A stretch of 64,000 bases of DNA. It comes from Puccinellia tenuiflora. Its lineage: Eukaryota > Streptophyta > Magnoliopsida > Poales > Poaceae. The notes under the pieces were generated by a model. It saw nothing but the letters and a program-made list of their open reading frames with translations. It had not been told where the DNA came from and searched no databases. The stretch is taken from positions 124,001 through 188,000 of the forward strand of contig QRDG01000527.1 in NCBI GenBank assembly GCA_012064385.1, in the 5' to 3' direction. Position numbers and translations under genes: made by a program. Of the stretch, positions 1-12,052 are shown one piece after another; position 1 is the stretch's first letter, and the number at the start of each line of letters is the position of its first letter.

Positions 1-2535
1 TCATTTTAAGATTGTGAGTTGTATCGAGAAGCTGGACTAAGAGGGATACACGAGGAGACTTGCAAGGCAAACACAAGGAACTTTAGGTACCAAGAATATA
101 TAAGGTCTCTTGTCCAATGTCATTACACTTTGCTTCCTCTCATCTGAGCAACTAAGGGTGTGTTTGGTAGCCCGGTTGAACCCAGAAAATCTCTACTTAC
201 CCCATTTCAGTTGTTTGGTAGAATGGAAAACCCTGAGAGTGAGTTCAAGCAAAATCTCACAACTCACCAATAGAACTAGTTTTGTTTTGGGCGAATCTTT
301 GTTGTTGACGGAGATCATAACGAAAAGTTTGATTGGATATTGTATTTGTTGGCATCATCGAGATTATATATCGTTTCCTCACGCCACCACGACAGGAGGA
401 ACTCATTACCGTCACATCGTGCCACCACAGGAGAGGAGTCTATGGGCTTCACAACCGTGGAGTCAAGTGAACCACGGTCAAGCTAGCTAGGAGGAGAGGA
501 GGTGATGGCAACATGTCTAAAAGTAAATACCCGAGTACACCATGATACGGTAGTACATATTTGAATAACCTGAAGATGTATATTCAGGTATCCATGTCTG
601 TAGTCAGGTAGTTTCAACGAAGTTGATAACATATGCGATGACCTTCACTTATTTGTCATCATCCGTATTGAATATAGCATTTGCCTTGTTGGTAAGCTCG
701 TAATGATATACAATTTTTTTTACTGATACATAGACATAGTATACCATCACCAAAATACGTGTGCTAGTAGTATATCTATTCTTCAGAATATTTGAGAACA
801 CCAAAATACGTAAATCCATAAAAATTGTCGTCCACTTAGTATAAAGTTTGTACTAACTTAGTACAAAATGAGTGACACTTTTTATGGATCGGAGGGAGTA
901 TTTGAGTTTATCCAAAAAAATAAAAAGCATCTGTGAGAAAACTCAACATATGCATCGTTTCAAATTATAAATTGCCGAAAAAACGTGGGATGCAAGAGGA
1001 TACTGGCTCTACTTAGGATTTCATATGCGCACTAGACATGGGAGGTACGAGGAAAGTACGAAGGATGGAAAATGTTGAGCTTCTTTGGAACGGGGAGATA
1101 GGCTGAAAGATACCTCAGAATTGCACTTGTTGGTCCGATCTGGACCAGTCCCGTTGTCTCTCAAAGTATTAATCTGGGGTTCTATATTGGTGCACCGGAT
1201 GGGACTAGGGTTCTTCTTAGCTAACTTTGTCTTACAGATCGAGCTCCAGTAAGTTAGGATTAGTTGATGGAGTCAACAACTCCACATACAGGTATTCTCA
1301 TGTAGTTTGGTTGACACTCGAGCGATTTTCGCCACTGTATGTTGGTACCAATTTTTGGTTGGGAATAGGCGAGGGTATTTACATTAGAAAACCCCGTGTA
1401 GTGAAGGCAACAATATCTTGGTGCCGATATGCAGTCATGTCATATTGAACTGGATCGATGCATGCACTCTTGGACACTGGTTTGCATTCCGAGGATACAT
1501 ATATACATAGGTAGGTGGTCACAAATAACAAATATGTTATATTTGTCTCAAGGAATCTAATTCGGTTCATTTCAATTTTGAAAGGAAAATATAGTTGAGC
1601 CGGGACTCCGGCAGAGTCTGTTGTAGGGATGGGAGGCACCAAGGATAGTGTTGTGTGTCAGCACTTAACGTCAAGCTCAAGAATTGTAGATGCCGCTCAG
1701 ACACGCACATGAGAAGATGAACTGGACGGGAAATTTTTAACAGTCAATCTGTCTGCAGCATATATGAAAATCTACTGTTGGACGAAATATAATATTGTTG
1801 TTGTCCATTGCGCGAAATTTGCATTTTTTATGAGTGAAACCAGGGATGGCTCCGTTTGAGCCCAAACACCACACACTTAGTATTATTATTTTTTTTGCGG
1901 GTAGTATTTTTTTTAAAGTATTATTTTTGTTGTCGTCTCTCTTATCTGACTCCATTATATTTGTTCACGTTCCACACACCGTATAATTCGTGAGGCATCC
2001 CCATTTAGCATTAATCATGGAACATCTTGCTCATTTTCACCAGAATATTATGTATAGTCGGCAATGATTAGTATCATGGACGCACATATGAAAATTATAA
2101 TGGCAAGTTAGTGATAACTCAAGGGCTCGAAATTTCCAGCAAAAAACTATTGATTGAAGACTTTAACAGTACAATCCAATTGACCTGGGCCATCCATCCG
2201 AGCTGCTGATCCAATGGTTCAGATCCACTAATACTTGCACCTAGGCCGAGAAGTCTGCTCCGTTGAAACAGTCCAACCAAATCTCCTAGCTGCAGTGACG
2301 AAATTGGAACGAGTTTATACAAAACAAAATTTGGAACGAGTTTGCCTGCCGACGCGGTTCATTCATTCCCATTCCCATTTCCATTTCCATCGCTCAAGCG
2401 GCACCGACGAAGACACATAGGAGGGCTACGACGTCGACAAACGGCCGGGCAGGAGTGTGGAGAAATGCAAATATGCAGTCGATCTATTCGTGCAGGAACG
2501 GACAGAAGTTGAACATGGGAAGTGCATGTTGACCA
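1..2535. other. Intergenic, no recognised gene
   Basis: Only short open frames without recognisable domains are present. The stretch 150-300 begins with a 'gtgtgtttggtagcc' motif of the kind seen at MITE ends, but no matching inverted end was found. The part 2200-2345 resembles 34845-34955, and 540-720 resembles 35940-36070, so this flank consists of dispersed repeats. The last bases of the stretch lead into the target duplication of the large MULE. Confidence 0.6.
830..898. mobile_element. Truncated Stowaway-like MITE, right end only
   Basis: The stretch ends in 'ggatcggagggag' followed by TA, the typical terminus of grass Stowaway elements. No 'TA-ctccctcc' left end is found upstream, so only one end is visible. 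The element may be truncated, or its other end may be too diverged to see. Confidence 0.55.
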
Positions 2536-2544
2536 AATTTCCCT

Positions 2545-2589
2545 GGGGCGAATAGCTCCTGTGCGACGTTTTTCCACGGAATTGGAAGG
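2545..2589 (+). repeat. Left terminal inverted repeat of the large MULE, first part
   Basis: This piece begins at the 9-bp duplication and is homologous to the reverse complement of 25355-25398. The LTR retrotransposon inserted after position 2589. The repeat resumes at 12817, where 'atagctctcgtgcgacg' aligns with 'atagctaccgcgcgatg' of the right end. Confidence 0.85.
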
Positions 2590-3351
2590 TGTTGAAGGTA
2601 TAATTTGGCTGCTAGGTATTTAGAAGCCAAATTAATTTAAATGATTGTGGTTCAGTTATTAGTTGACATATTTGTTTGAACTTGCTGTTTAGTTGAAAGT
2701 GCAGCCTTGGTTGAAGTCGAGCGTAGATGTGGCAGCAGCAGATCAAGCAAGTAATTGAACAAAGAGAAATACATGGAGTATTTGCTGGAGTAGCTGCTAC
2801 CGATCGAAGACAAGTCTGGACAAATTCAGAGAAGAGTTGAGCCAAAATCGCAGATGCGTGGGACATGTACTAACAGGATTCGTTTGGTTCCAGGCTAGTA
2901 ACGTAGACTATTCGGTCACGTACGAAAGACACACCGAAATTTCCAATGACCGCATCGTACTAGTAATCGAAGAATTAACTTAGGCTAGACTGATCAAAGA
3001 TTAGGACTATTATATTTGGCTTGCAAGCCAAGTAAAACTTTCGTATCCTACCTTGTACCGCCAAAGACCAGGCCACCTATATAAAGGTGCACGGCCGATT
3101 GAGGAAAAAAACAGCCAATCGATCTATCAAAAATACACATTACTTTTCACGTTCGTTCTTTTTATCTTTTTCTCCCATGCTCTAACAGCCCTAGGGTTTG
3201 GATTATCTTTACCGTTTTGCGCTGAAAAACGGTCGTCTCTCCTCTACGAAAGCGAGGAGATCTTTGTTGCTTTGCTCGGAAAGCAATCGGTTCGTCGTTA
3301 CGAAAGTACGACGGTTATCATGGTGTCGCGCGGCAATCTTGTGTGGCAACA
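2590..3351 (+). repeat. 5' LTR of the gag-only retrotransposon
   Basis: It is 762 bp, starts TGTTGAAGG and ends GTGGCAACA, and matches 12053-12811 almost base for base. A 'ctatataaagg' TATA-like sequence near 3080 marks the probable promoter. Confidence 0.93.
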
Positions 3352-3355
3352 CAAT

Positions 3356-3373
3356 TGGCGACTCCGCTGGGGA
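3356..3373 (+). other. Primer-binding site
   Basis: The sequence tggcgactccgctgggga lies four bases after the 5' LTR. It starts with TGG, complementary to the CCA end of a tRNA. I do not assign the tRNA species. Confidence 0.75.
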
Positions 3374-3396
3374 CGAAGAACAAAGACATACACACG

Positions 3397-6300
3397 ATGA
3401 GCAGCGAAGCCAAGATCGGCAGCAAGGCCGATCCGGAGAATATCATCGTTGTCACACTCGACGATCTATCGAAAGAAGATCGGCGCGAGTTTGAACAAGA
3501 GCTTGAGAAAGAAATGGCTGAGTGACGAAGACCGAAGTTGATTGAATACCAAAATACAAGGAACGGCATCGTCAAGAAGGTACTTGTATTGAGCCCTTCC
3601 AATGCGATCTACACCGAGGTAAAAAATTCAACTAAAGAGATTGATCATTTAGTTGATGTGTCCGTACCTACTCCCTCCGGTACAGTTTGCTAGGCGCACT
3701 TTAAAAATCATGCAATTCCAAAACTCCTACTCACGTTTTAGGCGTATTAGTATTAAATGCTGTTTGTGAACTAATCAAAAAGAATGAAGAGGGTTAATTA
3801 CGGGATAAAGAGCCAATGAAATATCACCTAGATCCTAGAGAATTCTCATGCGTGCCTTCCAAACCGTACCGGAGGGAGTAGTAAGCATGGTTCTGATATG
3901 GAAAGTATAATTACTCAAGCCGTAACCAATACATTTGAAGAATTCAAAGAGTGGCTTAATAAAGATCTTGAAAATAATTTAGCTCGCCATGCTCGTTCAT
4001 TAGTGCTGTAAACCAACGATGTAAATTCTGAGAACAAGCCGTTGCCTCTGGAAAGTAGTAGATTCGTTAATTTGCCTGGTCATATTAATACACCAAGTGC
4101 ATCGGCTAGTGTTGTGCAGCCTTACGTTCCTTTAAATAGCGTTCCAAGTGGCCGGAACTATGACAGCAATTCGGCCAACAACTTTGTACCTAGCGTTGCT
4201 TCTTCTATTGTTTCTGCTTCGGTTTCACAAAATCATAGCAGCAATAACCGAAGCGTTGACTTAAATTTTAATTGGCAGCAACCTATTTATAATATACCAC
4301 CGCAGTTGTCTGTTGATACCGGAGTTCCGTACATGCCGGTAATCGATCCATATTTTAGCCGGTCTCCATTGCAAACGTCACATGCTCAAATTTCTTTGCC
4401 GGAATTTCCACCACGTGTTTGCGCTTCGTCTGTTCCGCAAACCAATTCTATACAACACAATGATAGTTTCCAGGCTAAGCTGGATAGTATACTTAGAGAA
4501 TTTTGTTTAGAACCGAAGGGTAGAGCACATGAGTATAAAAAACCATACCCTGATTACTTCGACTCGACGCCATATCCTCATGGTTTTAAAATTCCATATT
4601 TTGTTAAGTTTACAGGGGAAAATGGTATATCCACTTTTGAGCATGTTGGACAATTTCTAGCACAATGCAGTGAGGTCGGCACATCGGATATTTATAGAGT
4701 TAAATTATTTCCGTTGTCTTTGTCCGATACAGCATTTACATGGTTTACATCGCTTGCTCCTAATTCTATTTCAACATGGGAACAATTGGAGCAAAAATTT
4801 CATGAGTATTTTTATAGCGGTGAAACTGAACTTCGGCTTTCAGATTTAACTATGGTTAGGCAGAAGTATAATGAGCATGTTCATGATTATATTAGGAGGT
4901 TTCTAGATGTCAAAAACCGATGTTTTAGCTTGACCATAGCCGAAAAGGATTTAGCCGGTCTTGCTTTTTCGGGTCTGCTCACTCATATTAAGGATAAACT
5001 AGAAGGGCAAATATTTTTAGATGTTAATCAAGTTTTGCTTATGGCTTTGGCACTGGAAAACCGAGATAAGGAAATTAAACAACACAGCCGGTTTAGTGAT
5101 GATGATAATAAAGAGAAAGAAAACCATGCGGTTAATGCATTACATTGTGATAGTGATTCGGCTAGTGAGGATGTCCTTAACATATGTGTAGCCGAATGGG
5201 TTCAAGCGCCAAAGTCAAAATCTTTTCCATGTTCTGCTTTAAAGCCTACACCAGCTAGACAAGAAGGAATTGAGTATGCTGCTAATTTTGATATTAGCAA
5301 GTGTGATAGAATTTTTGATATGTTATTGGAAGGAAAATTAATTAGAATGAAAGAAGGTCATATAATTCCACCTTCAGCAGAATTGGCTAAGAGAGCTTAT
5401 TGCAAATGGCACAATTCTAATTCTCATTCTACTAATGACTGTAATGTATTTCGTCAACAGGTGCAATCGGCCATTAATGACGGACGATTGACATTTACAA
5501 AGAGTACTGGAATGAACCTCGATAGCGATCCGTTCCCTATCAATGTGATTGAGTTTAAGAATAAGAAAGTGCTTATTCGGCCGCATCAGACCAAATCTGC
5601 CAAAGGGAAAAATGTTATCATTGATAATAATGCTGCACCGAGGATGATCAAACCAAAAAATCCAGAAGTTGTAGTTTGGAAAGTCAATGGAGGAAGAAAA
5701 ACGGCTCCAAAAATAAAGCCGACAGTTAGTATGTTGTTGGAAAAGTACACTTCACGCAGGGCCGGCAATGTGTTTAATCGGCTTGGAGACGTCAAACGTC
5801 CTAGGTCTCCATCCGGACCTAGGAGTCATGAGCGTTGGAAAAGAAATTCATATGAACAGCAGCCATATTTTCCAGTGGAGCCGGCTTATTGGGGATGTGT
5901 ACCTCCTATGTATCCATAATTTCTCCATGGGGTTTTAATACTTGGGCGTCATATCCTACAGGGCGAGCATGTCATTTTCAACCAGGATGGGTTCCACCGA
6001 GGCCTATATTCAGACCATACTCACATAAGAAAAGAGCTCGGTTCAACGGTGAAGCTCGGCCACGTGACGCAATTGTTATTCGAGGGAACCGATCACCGGT
6101 GCACAAGATAGATGGCAGGAATTACAATGGTGACCGCAAGCGCACTTGGGTGCCGGTGAGGCCTGCTAAACCTCAGTTTGAAGAAAACTCAGATGGTTCT
6201 ATTGCTTCTCATGCTCTGAAACTTGGGAAAGGCCAATCAGTTGAACCTGTTGGAAATAGTACAGAAAAATCAAACGATTCATCAGTGTCTAGTTCGGTCC

Positions 6301-6998
6301 AACAAGAAATAGTACAGGGAAAAGAAAATTTGGTGCAAGGGCTACAAGTGACCGAATTAGAGAATGATTTATTAGAGGAAAATGTGTGCACACGTTCATA
6401 GAAGGAAGTTGTACGTGCTACTAGTAATGATTCAGCTGATGCACGTGCTGGTATATTCACTGAAGGCAGCAGGAAACTTGGAACTGATGGCATGTCCTGT
6501 CAGTGGAGGAGTTCTTCGGCTAAAGACAGGTTATCAGCACCAACAAAAATAGCAGTACGTCAGTACAGGCCGAGAGACTCGGGGGACAGCAGAATTAAGT
6601 CTGTCGCTCCAGGAACCAAACCAGGACCTCGGTGGTGCCCGACAGGACTAACACACACTCAGAAACGACGAGTACAACGGCTGCGAGCTTTGGAAATAAA
6701 GGAAGAAATAGCCGAGAAAAAGCGAGATGAACTATTCAATCGATATAGACCAATGGTGCCTACTAAAACTTGGAAGGAGAAGCGCATCATGGCGGAGGAG
6801 AGTAGAGCTACAGATGGCATGATTGATGATGAGAGCTCAGAAAATAGTAAAGACATATCTACTGTGCAAGAGGGGAGTAGAGCCTTAGATGACACGATTG
6901 ATAATGAGAACTCAGAAAATGGCGAAGGTATACCTACAAATATGGATGTCAGTATGATGTTTACGTTACCCGCTGAATTTCGTGCTTCTAAGGCTTGA
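3397..6998 (+). pseudogene. Decayed retrotransposon gag
   Basis: The reading frame opens with an ATG at 3397 just after the primer site and reaches a stop at 3525; the homologous frame continues after a shift, is cut by a MITE (3671-3878) and has a stop near 4010. The longest open part, 4042-5919 (about 625 codons, TTG at its left edge), contains a retrotransposon gag domain at about residues 180-320 (motifs TAFTWFTSL, HDYIRRFLDVKNRC) and a short Cys/His cluster, CKWHNSNSHSTNDC, at about 454-467. A second shift near 5900 leads to 5889-6401 and 6492-6998, which include a basic segment (WCPTGLTHTQKRRVQRLRAL) of the kind found just before the protease in related Gypsy polyproteins. The frame ends there and no protease or pol follows. 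Gag packages element RNA into particles; this copy is not functional as it stands. Confidence 0.85.
3671..3878. mobile_element. Stowaway MITE in the gag leader
   Basis: It is 208 bp with terminal repeats starting ctccctccggtac and ending gtaccggagggag, flanked by TA at 3669-3670 and 3879-3880. It carries no coding capacity. It interrupts the N-terminal gag frame. Confidence 0.9.
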
Positions 6999-7165
6999 AG
7001 ACGTTATGGCCGATATATTATTTGGAGTATCGTCCTAAGCAATTTGGTCGATAGTTGAGATATCACCCTAAGAAAATTTTGGCCGATGTGTTCTTTGGAC
7101 ATCGCCCTGAGTAAACATATGGCCGGTAGAATTTTCAACATCGTCCTAAGGTAATGAAATAGTGT
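6999..7165 (+). repeat. Short degenerate tandem repeat after gag
   Basis: About four degenerate units of roughly 35-45 bp share 'tggccga(t)...catcgccctgag/atcgtcctaag'. They lie between the gag stop and the nested MULE, in place of pol. No function is evident. Confidence 0.55.
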
Positions 7166-7884
7166 TTTTGATAAATATTAGGGTCATTTAATAGATTGCC
7201 CTTAGAGGCTTGGTACGACTCAGTTTTGCCACTAGTTCGAAATGGTGCTCAGTTTTGCCACTACTTCAGTCGCAGCTGCTATGGCGAGGCCAAACGGCCA
7301 GTCTGAAGCGGATTCCGTCTGTAGGCGTTAGTGAAGTGGGTCCGCATCTTACAGGTGGGACCGCGCATCGGCACAAAAAATAACGACCTGAACCCTACCC
7401 CCGATCTGTCCGTGCACCACCCCTGCTCCCGAACGGCCACCACCTGCGCCGCCACCACCTGCGCCGCCGCGTCCGTCCCGCGTATATAGCCAACTGCTCC
7501 ACCGCAACGTGCTCCACCGTTATGTCCTCCACCGCCACCAGCTCCACCGCCACCAGCTTGTCCCGCTCGTTCTGCCACTGCGCCCGCCACCTGCTCGACC
7601 CGCGGCTGGGGCTCCTTCCGTGCGCCCGGCGGGAGCGCTGGGGCTGGCGAGGCAGAGGAAGTAAGAGGGTTAACTCCAGGGCGAAATAGCGAGCGGTAGC
7701 AACCCCGGAGTAGCTGGCGAGGCAAACGTCGGGCCGGAGACCCGCCGCGTCCATGACTTGGTTCCCGAGTGGTGAGTTTGAGCTCGCTTATGCATTTGAA
7801 CATTCGATTAGACATGAGACGCCATTGGTTTTAGTTGATTTTGCTATTGGTGTGCTGAATTCGTCTCTTCTTTTCGTGGGTTAG

Positions 7885-8736
7885 GATGGAATTGCGGTTT
7901 GCTTTCTTGGTGAATATTAGAAGGGACCGGTACCTCGTGGATGCGAAGAATAAGAAGAAATTCGCGGAGGTTTCGATTATCCTTTGCCAATGGATTGCAA
8001 TTGGAGTTTTAGACAATTTGGGGAGGTAATTTGCAGCCCATATCCTTGGGGTTTGCATGATGAAGTAGAATTCAAATACTACGATGGGGGAAATAAATGG
8101 GTGAAAGTTACAAATGATGAAGAGCTCGCTAACATGTTTGCTAAGCATAAGGAGAGAGAGAAATTTCATGTGAGGCTGCAAAATGATGTAGTTGTGCCGG
8201 CAGTTGGACCATTCCGGGCAGCACCATGTCGTCGTGATCGCAGCTCCAGCCAGAAAAGTTCAGGTAGTGAACGAGGACGTTCTGCCTCGACAAGCGTGGG
8301 CAGCAGCAGAAGGGTCCCTGTTGAAGTGGAGCCTGATGAATCCAATTGTGGGGATGAAGAAGAGAGGCTATATTCTAATGTTGTTCAGAATTTACGACGT
8401 GCATCTCGGGCTGAAAACCAAGATGAGGCTGACGCGGTGGGTGTAGACGAAGACAATGCAGCTGTGGGTGAGGACGAGGACGAAGACGTTCCAGCTGTTG
8501 AATGGGACCGTGAGAACCCTCAGATGGAAGAAGGTTCCATTTTTTCATCAATGAGTGAGTGTAGAAATGCACTTGTGATGTACTGCATCAAGGCAGAACG
8601 TACGTTTGAAGTTGTCAAGAGCGATAAAATTCATTACAGAGTGCACTGTCCGGCTGAGAATTGTCCATGGAGGATGCACGCATCTAAAGTGCGAAGTAGC
8701 ACATGGATCAAAAAGAAGCCCCGACGCGCTTTGTAG
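7885..8736 (+). pseudogene. MULE transposase N-terminal fragment (MuDR DNA-binding domain)
   Basis: An ATG at 7885 opens a frame that shifts near 7980 into a 250-codon frame ending at 8736; the first ATG of that frame is at 7990. The N-terminal 60-70 residues (VEFKYYDGGNKWVKV...) look like the small domain that precedes the DNA-binding region in plant MULE transposases. After an acidic, serine-rich linker comes the MuDR-type domain (ENPQMEEGSIFSSMSECRNA, then a Cys pair, CPAENCPW). The frame then ends abruptly in KKKPRRAL, before the DDE catalytic core and the SWIM zinc finger that normally follow. I read it as a truncated transposase joined to foreign 3' sequence. Confidence 0.75.
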
Positions 8737-8829
8737 ATTGAGTTGGATCCAAGTAGAATTTATGAAATATTATGAATGATGTTGTATTATGTTGAGTGAT
8801 GTTGGACCTATGCTACAACTATGTTTTAA

Positions 8830-10370
8830 TGGTGTTTGGATGATGATGGTACATGTATTGAGCAAGTCATGTCAAAATGAGGGCTAAATGGGTGAGTGAT
8901 TGAAATATGTGAACCAAACTTCAAATTTGATCCAAACTTAAAAATTGACATGCTATTTGGATGTTGCAATGCTTTCCAAACTATGGTGAACTTGCTTGTT
9001 CTAATAACTTGGTCATCAATCCAAACCCTTTTGCGAAGTAAACTCACATTCATGAAAAATGTTCTAAAAAAGAGCTCCAAAGGTAGGGTAAATGGCCTCA
9101 TTTCTAAGCAAGGTTTTTTTCGACCTTGTCTAAATCAGCCAAATAACTTACCTACACATCTATTCCATATATATAGACTATGTGAGGTGGTTTTCCATTT
9201 TTTTAATTTTTTATGCTCATTTGAATGTGACGGAGTTTGAGATGCCAAGATGCATTAATTTTCGTCTGAATGTATGTAGACCTTGTTTGTCAACTTGAAT
9301 CGTTAGTATATGACATTATAAGACTATGTGCATTGGTTTTTCATTTTTTTGATTTTTTTTGAATTTTTTATGCTCATTTCAATGCGACGGAGTTTGAGAT
9401 TGGGCGATATGAGCCAAGATCCATTAATTTTCGTCTGAATGTATGTAGACCTTGTTTATCAACTTGAATCATTAGTATATGACATTATAATACTATGTTC
9501 TTTGGTTTTTCATTTTTTTTGATTTTTTTGAATTTTTTATGCTCATTTCAAATTTGGTCAAATCTAAGTTTGACCAACATTTAAACAAGTTTGAAACATG
9601 AAAATGAAAAACTAAGCCTGGATCCTTCTTAGTCACTCCAAAATGAAGCTTTGGTGAGGTTTTAGAAAATTTCATGTTCCAAATCCAAAACCACTTCTCC
9701 TCACTTTGAGTTGAACTCTCTGAACATCGATCATGGTAAGTCATTTGTGTGAAGGTTTTCTCATGAAAATACACATAGACCAAGTTTATTATTTTATATC
9801 ATAACTATGTCACATAATACGACAATGTGTGCTGGTTTCACATTTTTACAATTTTTTTTGAATTATTTGTGCTCATTTTAATGTTTGGTCAAACCTCACA
9901 AAAAAACGTTGACCGACTCAAAATCCAAGTTTTATATTTTTTATAGCAACTTAGTTGCATAATACGACAATGTGCGAAAGTTTTATTATTTTTTTGATTT
10001 TTTTTAATTAGTTATGCTCAACCCTAGCTCAGTGAAACACTAATACTAAACCCCGAAAACCCTAACCATAAACCCCATCCGAAACCCCTCCCGCTTCCAA
10101 ACCGTTGATCGCTGGTGAGTGAACGGTTGGGATCAGACACGCCGATCCGCATGTGCGCAGGTGACGCGCCGATCCACGTGTGTGCTCGTTCCGCAATTTG
10201 ATTGGCTCGTGGGCATGTGATGTGCTGATTGGCTGGATAGATGGGGTTTGGATCGGCCCGCTGGGTCGATCTAAGCCGTTCAATGAGATCCGGCGACATA
10301 GAATGACGCGGTGCATGGAACAAGCGTACGCGCGTCTGACTTCGTGTCCTTCCTGTGTGCTCGCCTCCAC
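8830..10370 (-). repeat. AT-rich module shared, inverted, with 16165-17170
   Basis: The 10030-10360 part is the reverse complement of 16170-16560 with moderate divergence (shared 'cagacgcgcgtacgcttg' and 'ccaaaccccat'). Homology continues through the AT-rich part with repeated 'atgctcatttcaa' and 'gaccttgtttgtcaacttg'. It encodes nothing recognisable. A 169-bp unit is tandemly repeated inside it. Confidence 0.7.
9180..9545 (+). repeat. Tandem repeat of about 169 bp, two and a bit copies
   Basis: Copies carry 'ttttcgtctgaatgtatgtagac' at about 9260 and 9430 and 'gacattataa(g/t)actatgt' at about 9312 and 9482. Divergence between copies is low. No coding potential is seen. Confidence 0.75.
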
Positions 10371-10383
10371 GCATGGAGAGCAA

Positions 10384-10907
10384 AATAGTTCGGACCCACC
10401 TGTCGGAATAACTGAATATTCTTTATTAAATCTAAATCTACGAGCACAACTAAGTGAGCACACGAGTCTATGACCCACCTGTCGGAATCAATCCAACGTT
10501 ACGACCGTTTAATCAATCAACCAGTATTGCTGACCTATATCCTAAATATAGGACACTAATATCTGGTTAATCCTCTTTTTCAACTTATAAAAGAATTGAA
10601 AATCATTTCATTTTTCCAACCATGATATCTCACGGCCTTCTTTTTCAAGCTCTGATTAATCGTCCTTTTCAACTTATAAAAAATAGATAATCATGTCCTT
10701 CGTTAATCTAAATCTATGAGCACAACTAAGTGAGCACACGAGTCTATGACCCACCTGTCGGAATCAATCCAACGTTACGACCGATTAATCTACCATGTCG
10801 TGTGCCGGCTATTTTGGCCGTCAGAAACATCGCGCAGTAGCTATTTATTCGAACGATGTCGCATTTTCACCATTCCGATGAAAAGTGTCGCACATGAGTT
10901 ATTTGCC
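10384..10907 (+). repeat. Second copy of the outer MULE's right-end sequence
   Basis: The block matches 25160-25398, the right terminal region of the large MULE: 'gcaaaatagt(t/c)(t/c)ggacccacc', 'ccaacgttacgaccg', 'accatgtcgtgtgc' and 'tcgaacgatgtcg' occur in the same order. An 80-bp piece is duplicated inside (10439-10520 and 10711-10797), with about 190 bp between. It shows that the nested MULE carries an end of the same family that surrounds it. Confidence 0.75.
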
Positions 10908-12035
10908 ACACTGAATCTTCTGAATTTCCCATTTCTTTTCCTATCTTTCAATATTTATTCATACAATTTCAAGCTTAAAAATTCCTAGTACACCCAGCCA
11001 GTGTGTTTACCATACAATTTCTCCCAAATTCCTCCTACAAATTCCTCCCAAATTCATGCCATTCCATACAATTTCAACATTACACCCACTGCGAGTAACA
11101 TACCAGCTACAAATGCCCAAATGCAAATGGGAATTTGTGCTTGATATTCGAGCTTCCTAATCTTCTAGTTCAATCTCCTTAGCTCGTCAGCAACCTCTGT
11201 ATCAATGCGTGCTCCGCCCTCTGTCTCTTCTTTCGGAGCTCGCGTTGCGGCCGGGTCAAGGATCAAATGGATTGCTTAAGGATGCCGATCCATGAAAATT
11301 GTGAAATTTCCCTGATTCTTACCGCAATCGCGCTGGTGCACATGTAGAACGGACGATTCTTGTTCCTCGGTGTCTACGATATCCTCCGACCAACGTCCAT
11401 CCGGCACCGCGGATAGATGAAGATCGGCATCTCCATGCGCGCCGGGATCTCCATCCGCGTGGTGGCGCGGGAGCTAGAAGAAGACATGGAGCTCGATTCG
11501 CGAACGCCCGGAGCCGAAGGGGAACTCACCGCGTCCGCGCACGTCACCTGTAGCTGTAGCACACGGCCGCGCCCTACCCGTCGGCGGCGCTCCCCGTCGA
11601 CGCCGCCCTCTCGGTCGCCAGCGCCCGGCTCCTAGCTGCCAACCTCTGCGCCCGGTTCCTAGCTCGCCGCCCACCTCTACGCGTGGCCGCCTCCAACCCC
11701 GCTTCGCTAATTCTTGCTCCCCGCTGCGAGCTCTGGGGGCGCCGTACGCCGCTTTTATCACAAACGCGGCGCCGGCAACGGTCGACGGGCTGCCATCAGT
11801 GTGTGCCCATTTGCTCAGTTTTGCCCTCAGGAACGGTCGACAGGGGGGTTCCACAAGCAGTGGCTACAAGCCCGAGTCAACTACCTTGACCAGACGGAGA
11901 CGGCAAGATTCACGGAATAAGTCCTTGCGCACAGACTAGGGGTAAAACTGAGGACGTTTCGCAACTAAGGGCAAAACTGAGCACATCGACACAACCGATG
12001 GCAGAAGGATAATTTGCCCTAAATATTATTATACC

Positions 12036-12052
12036 AAAAACAGGGGGGCATG
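12036..12052 (+). other. Polypurine tract of the gag-only retrotransposon
   Basis: The run 'aaaaacaggggggcatg' lies directly before the 3' LTR. This is the expected site of plus-strand priming during reverse transcription. Confidence 0.7.

Larger units (their letters stand above)
7181..12019 (+). mobile_element. Nested chimeric MULE
   Basis: The element starts gggtcattta and ends aatttgccc, with a perfect 9-bp duplication TAAATATTA at 7172-7180 and 12020-12028. Its ends are imperfect inverted repeats carrying 'ctcagttttgcc' at matching distances (39-40 bp) from each terminus; the motif recurs inward on both sides. It carries the N-terminal part of a MULE transposase (7885-8736) but no catalytic domain, plus blocks shared with the outer MULE (8830-10370 and 10384-10907). 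It is therefore a non-autonomous, chimeric element. It inserted into the LTR retrotransposon, which had itself inserted into another MULE. Confidence 0.88.

Noticed and set aside
110..490. 126-codon frame near the left edge
   Set aside because: No domain, begins in repeat-like sequence, and no splice or promoter support is visible.
7279..7815. Long Arg/Gly/Ala-rich minus-strand frame
   Set aside because: It arises from GC-rich low-complexity sequence in the 5' region of the inner MULE, overlaps other frames and shows no domain.
10030..10090. Telomere-like aaccctaacc runs (also near 16460-16550)
   Set aside because: The runs are degenerate, short and part of a module repeated in MULEs; not interstitial telomere arrays.
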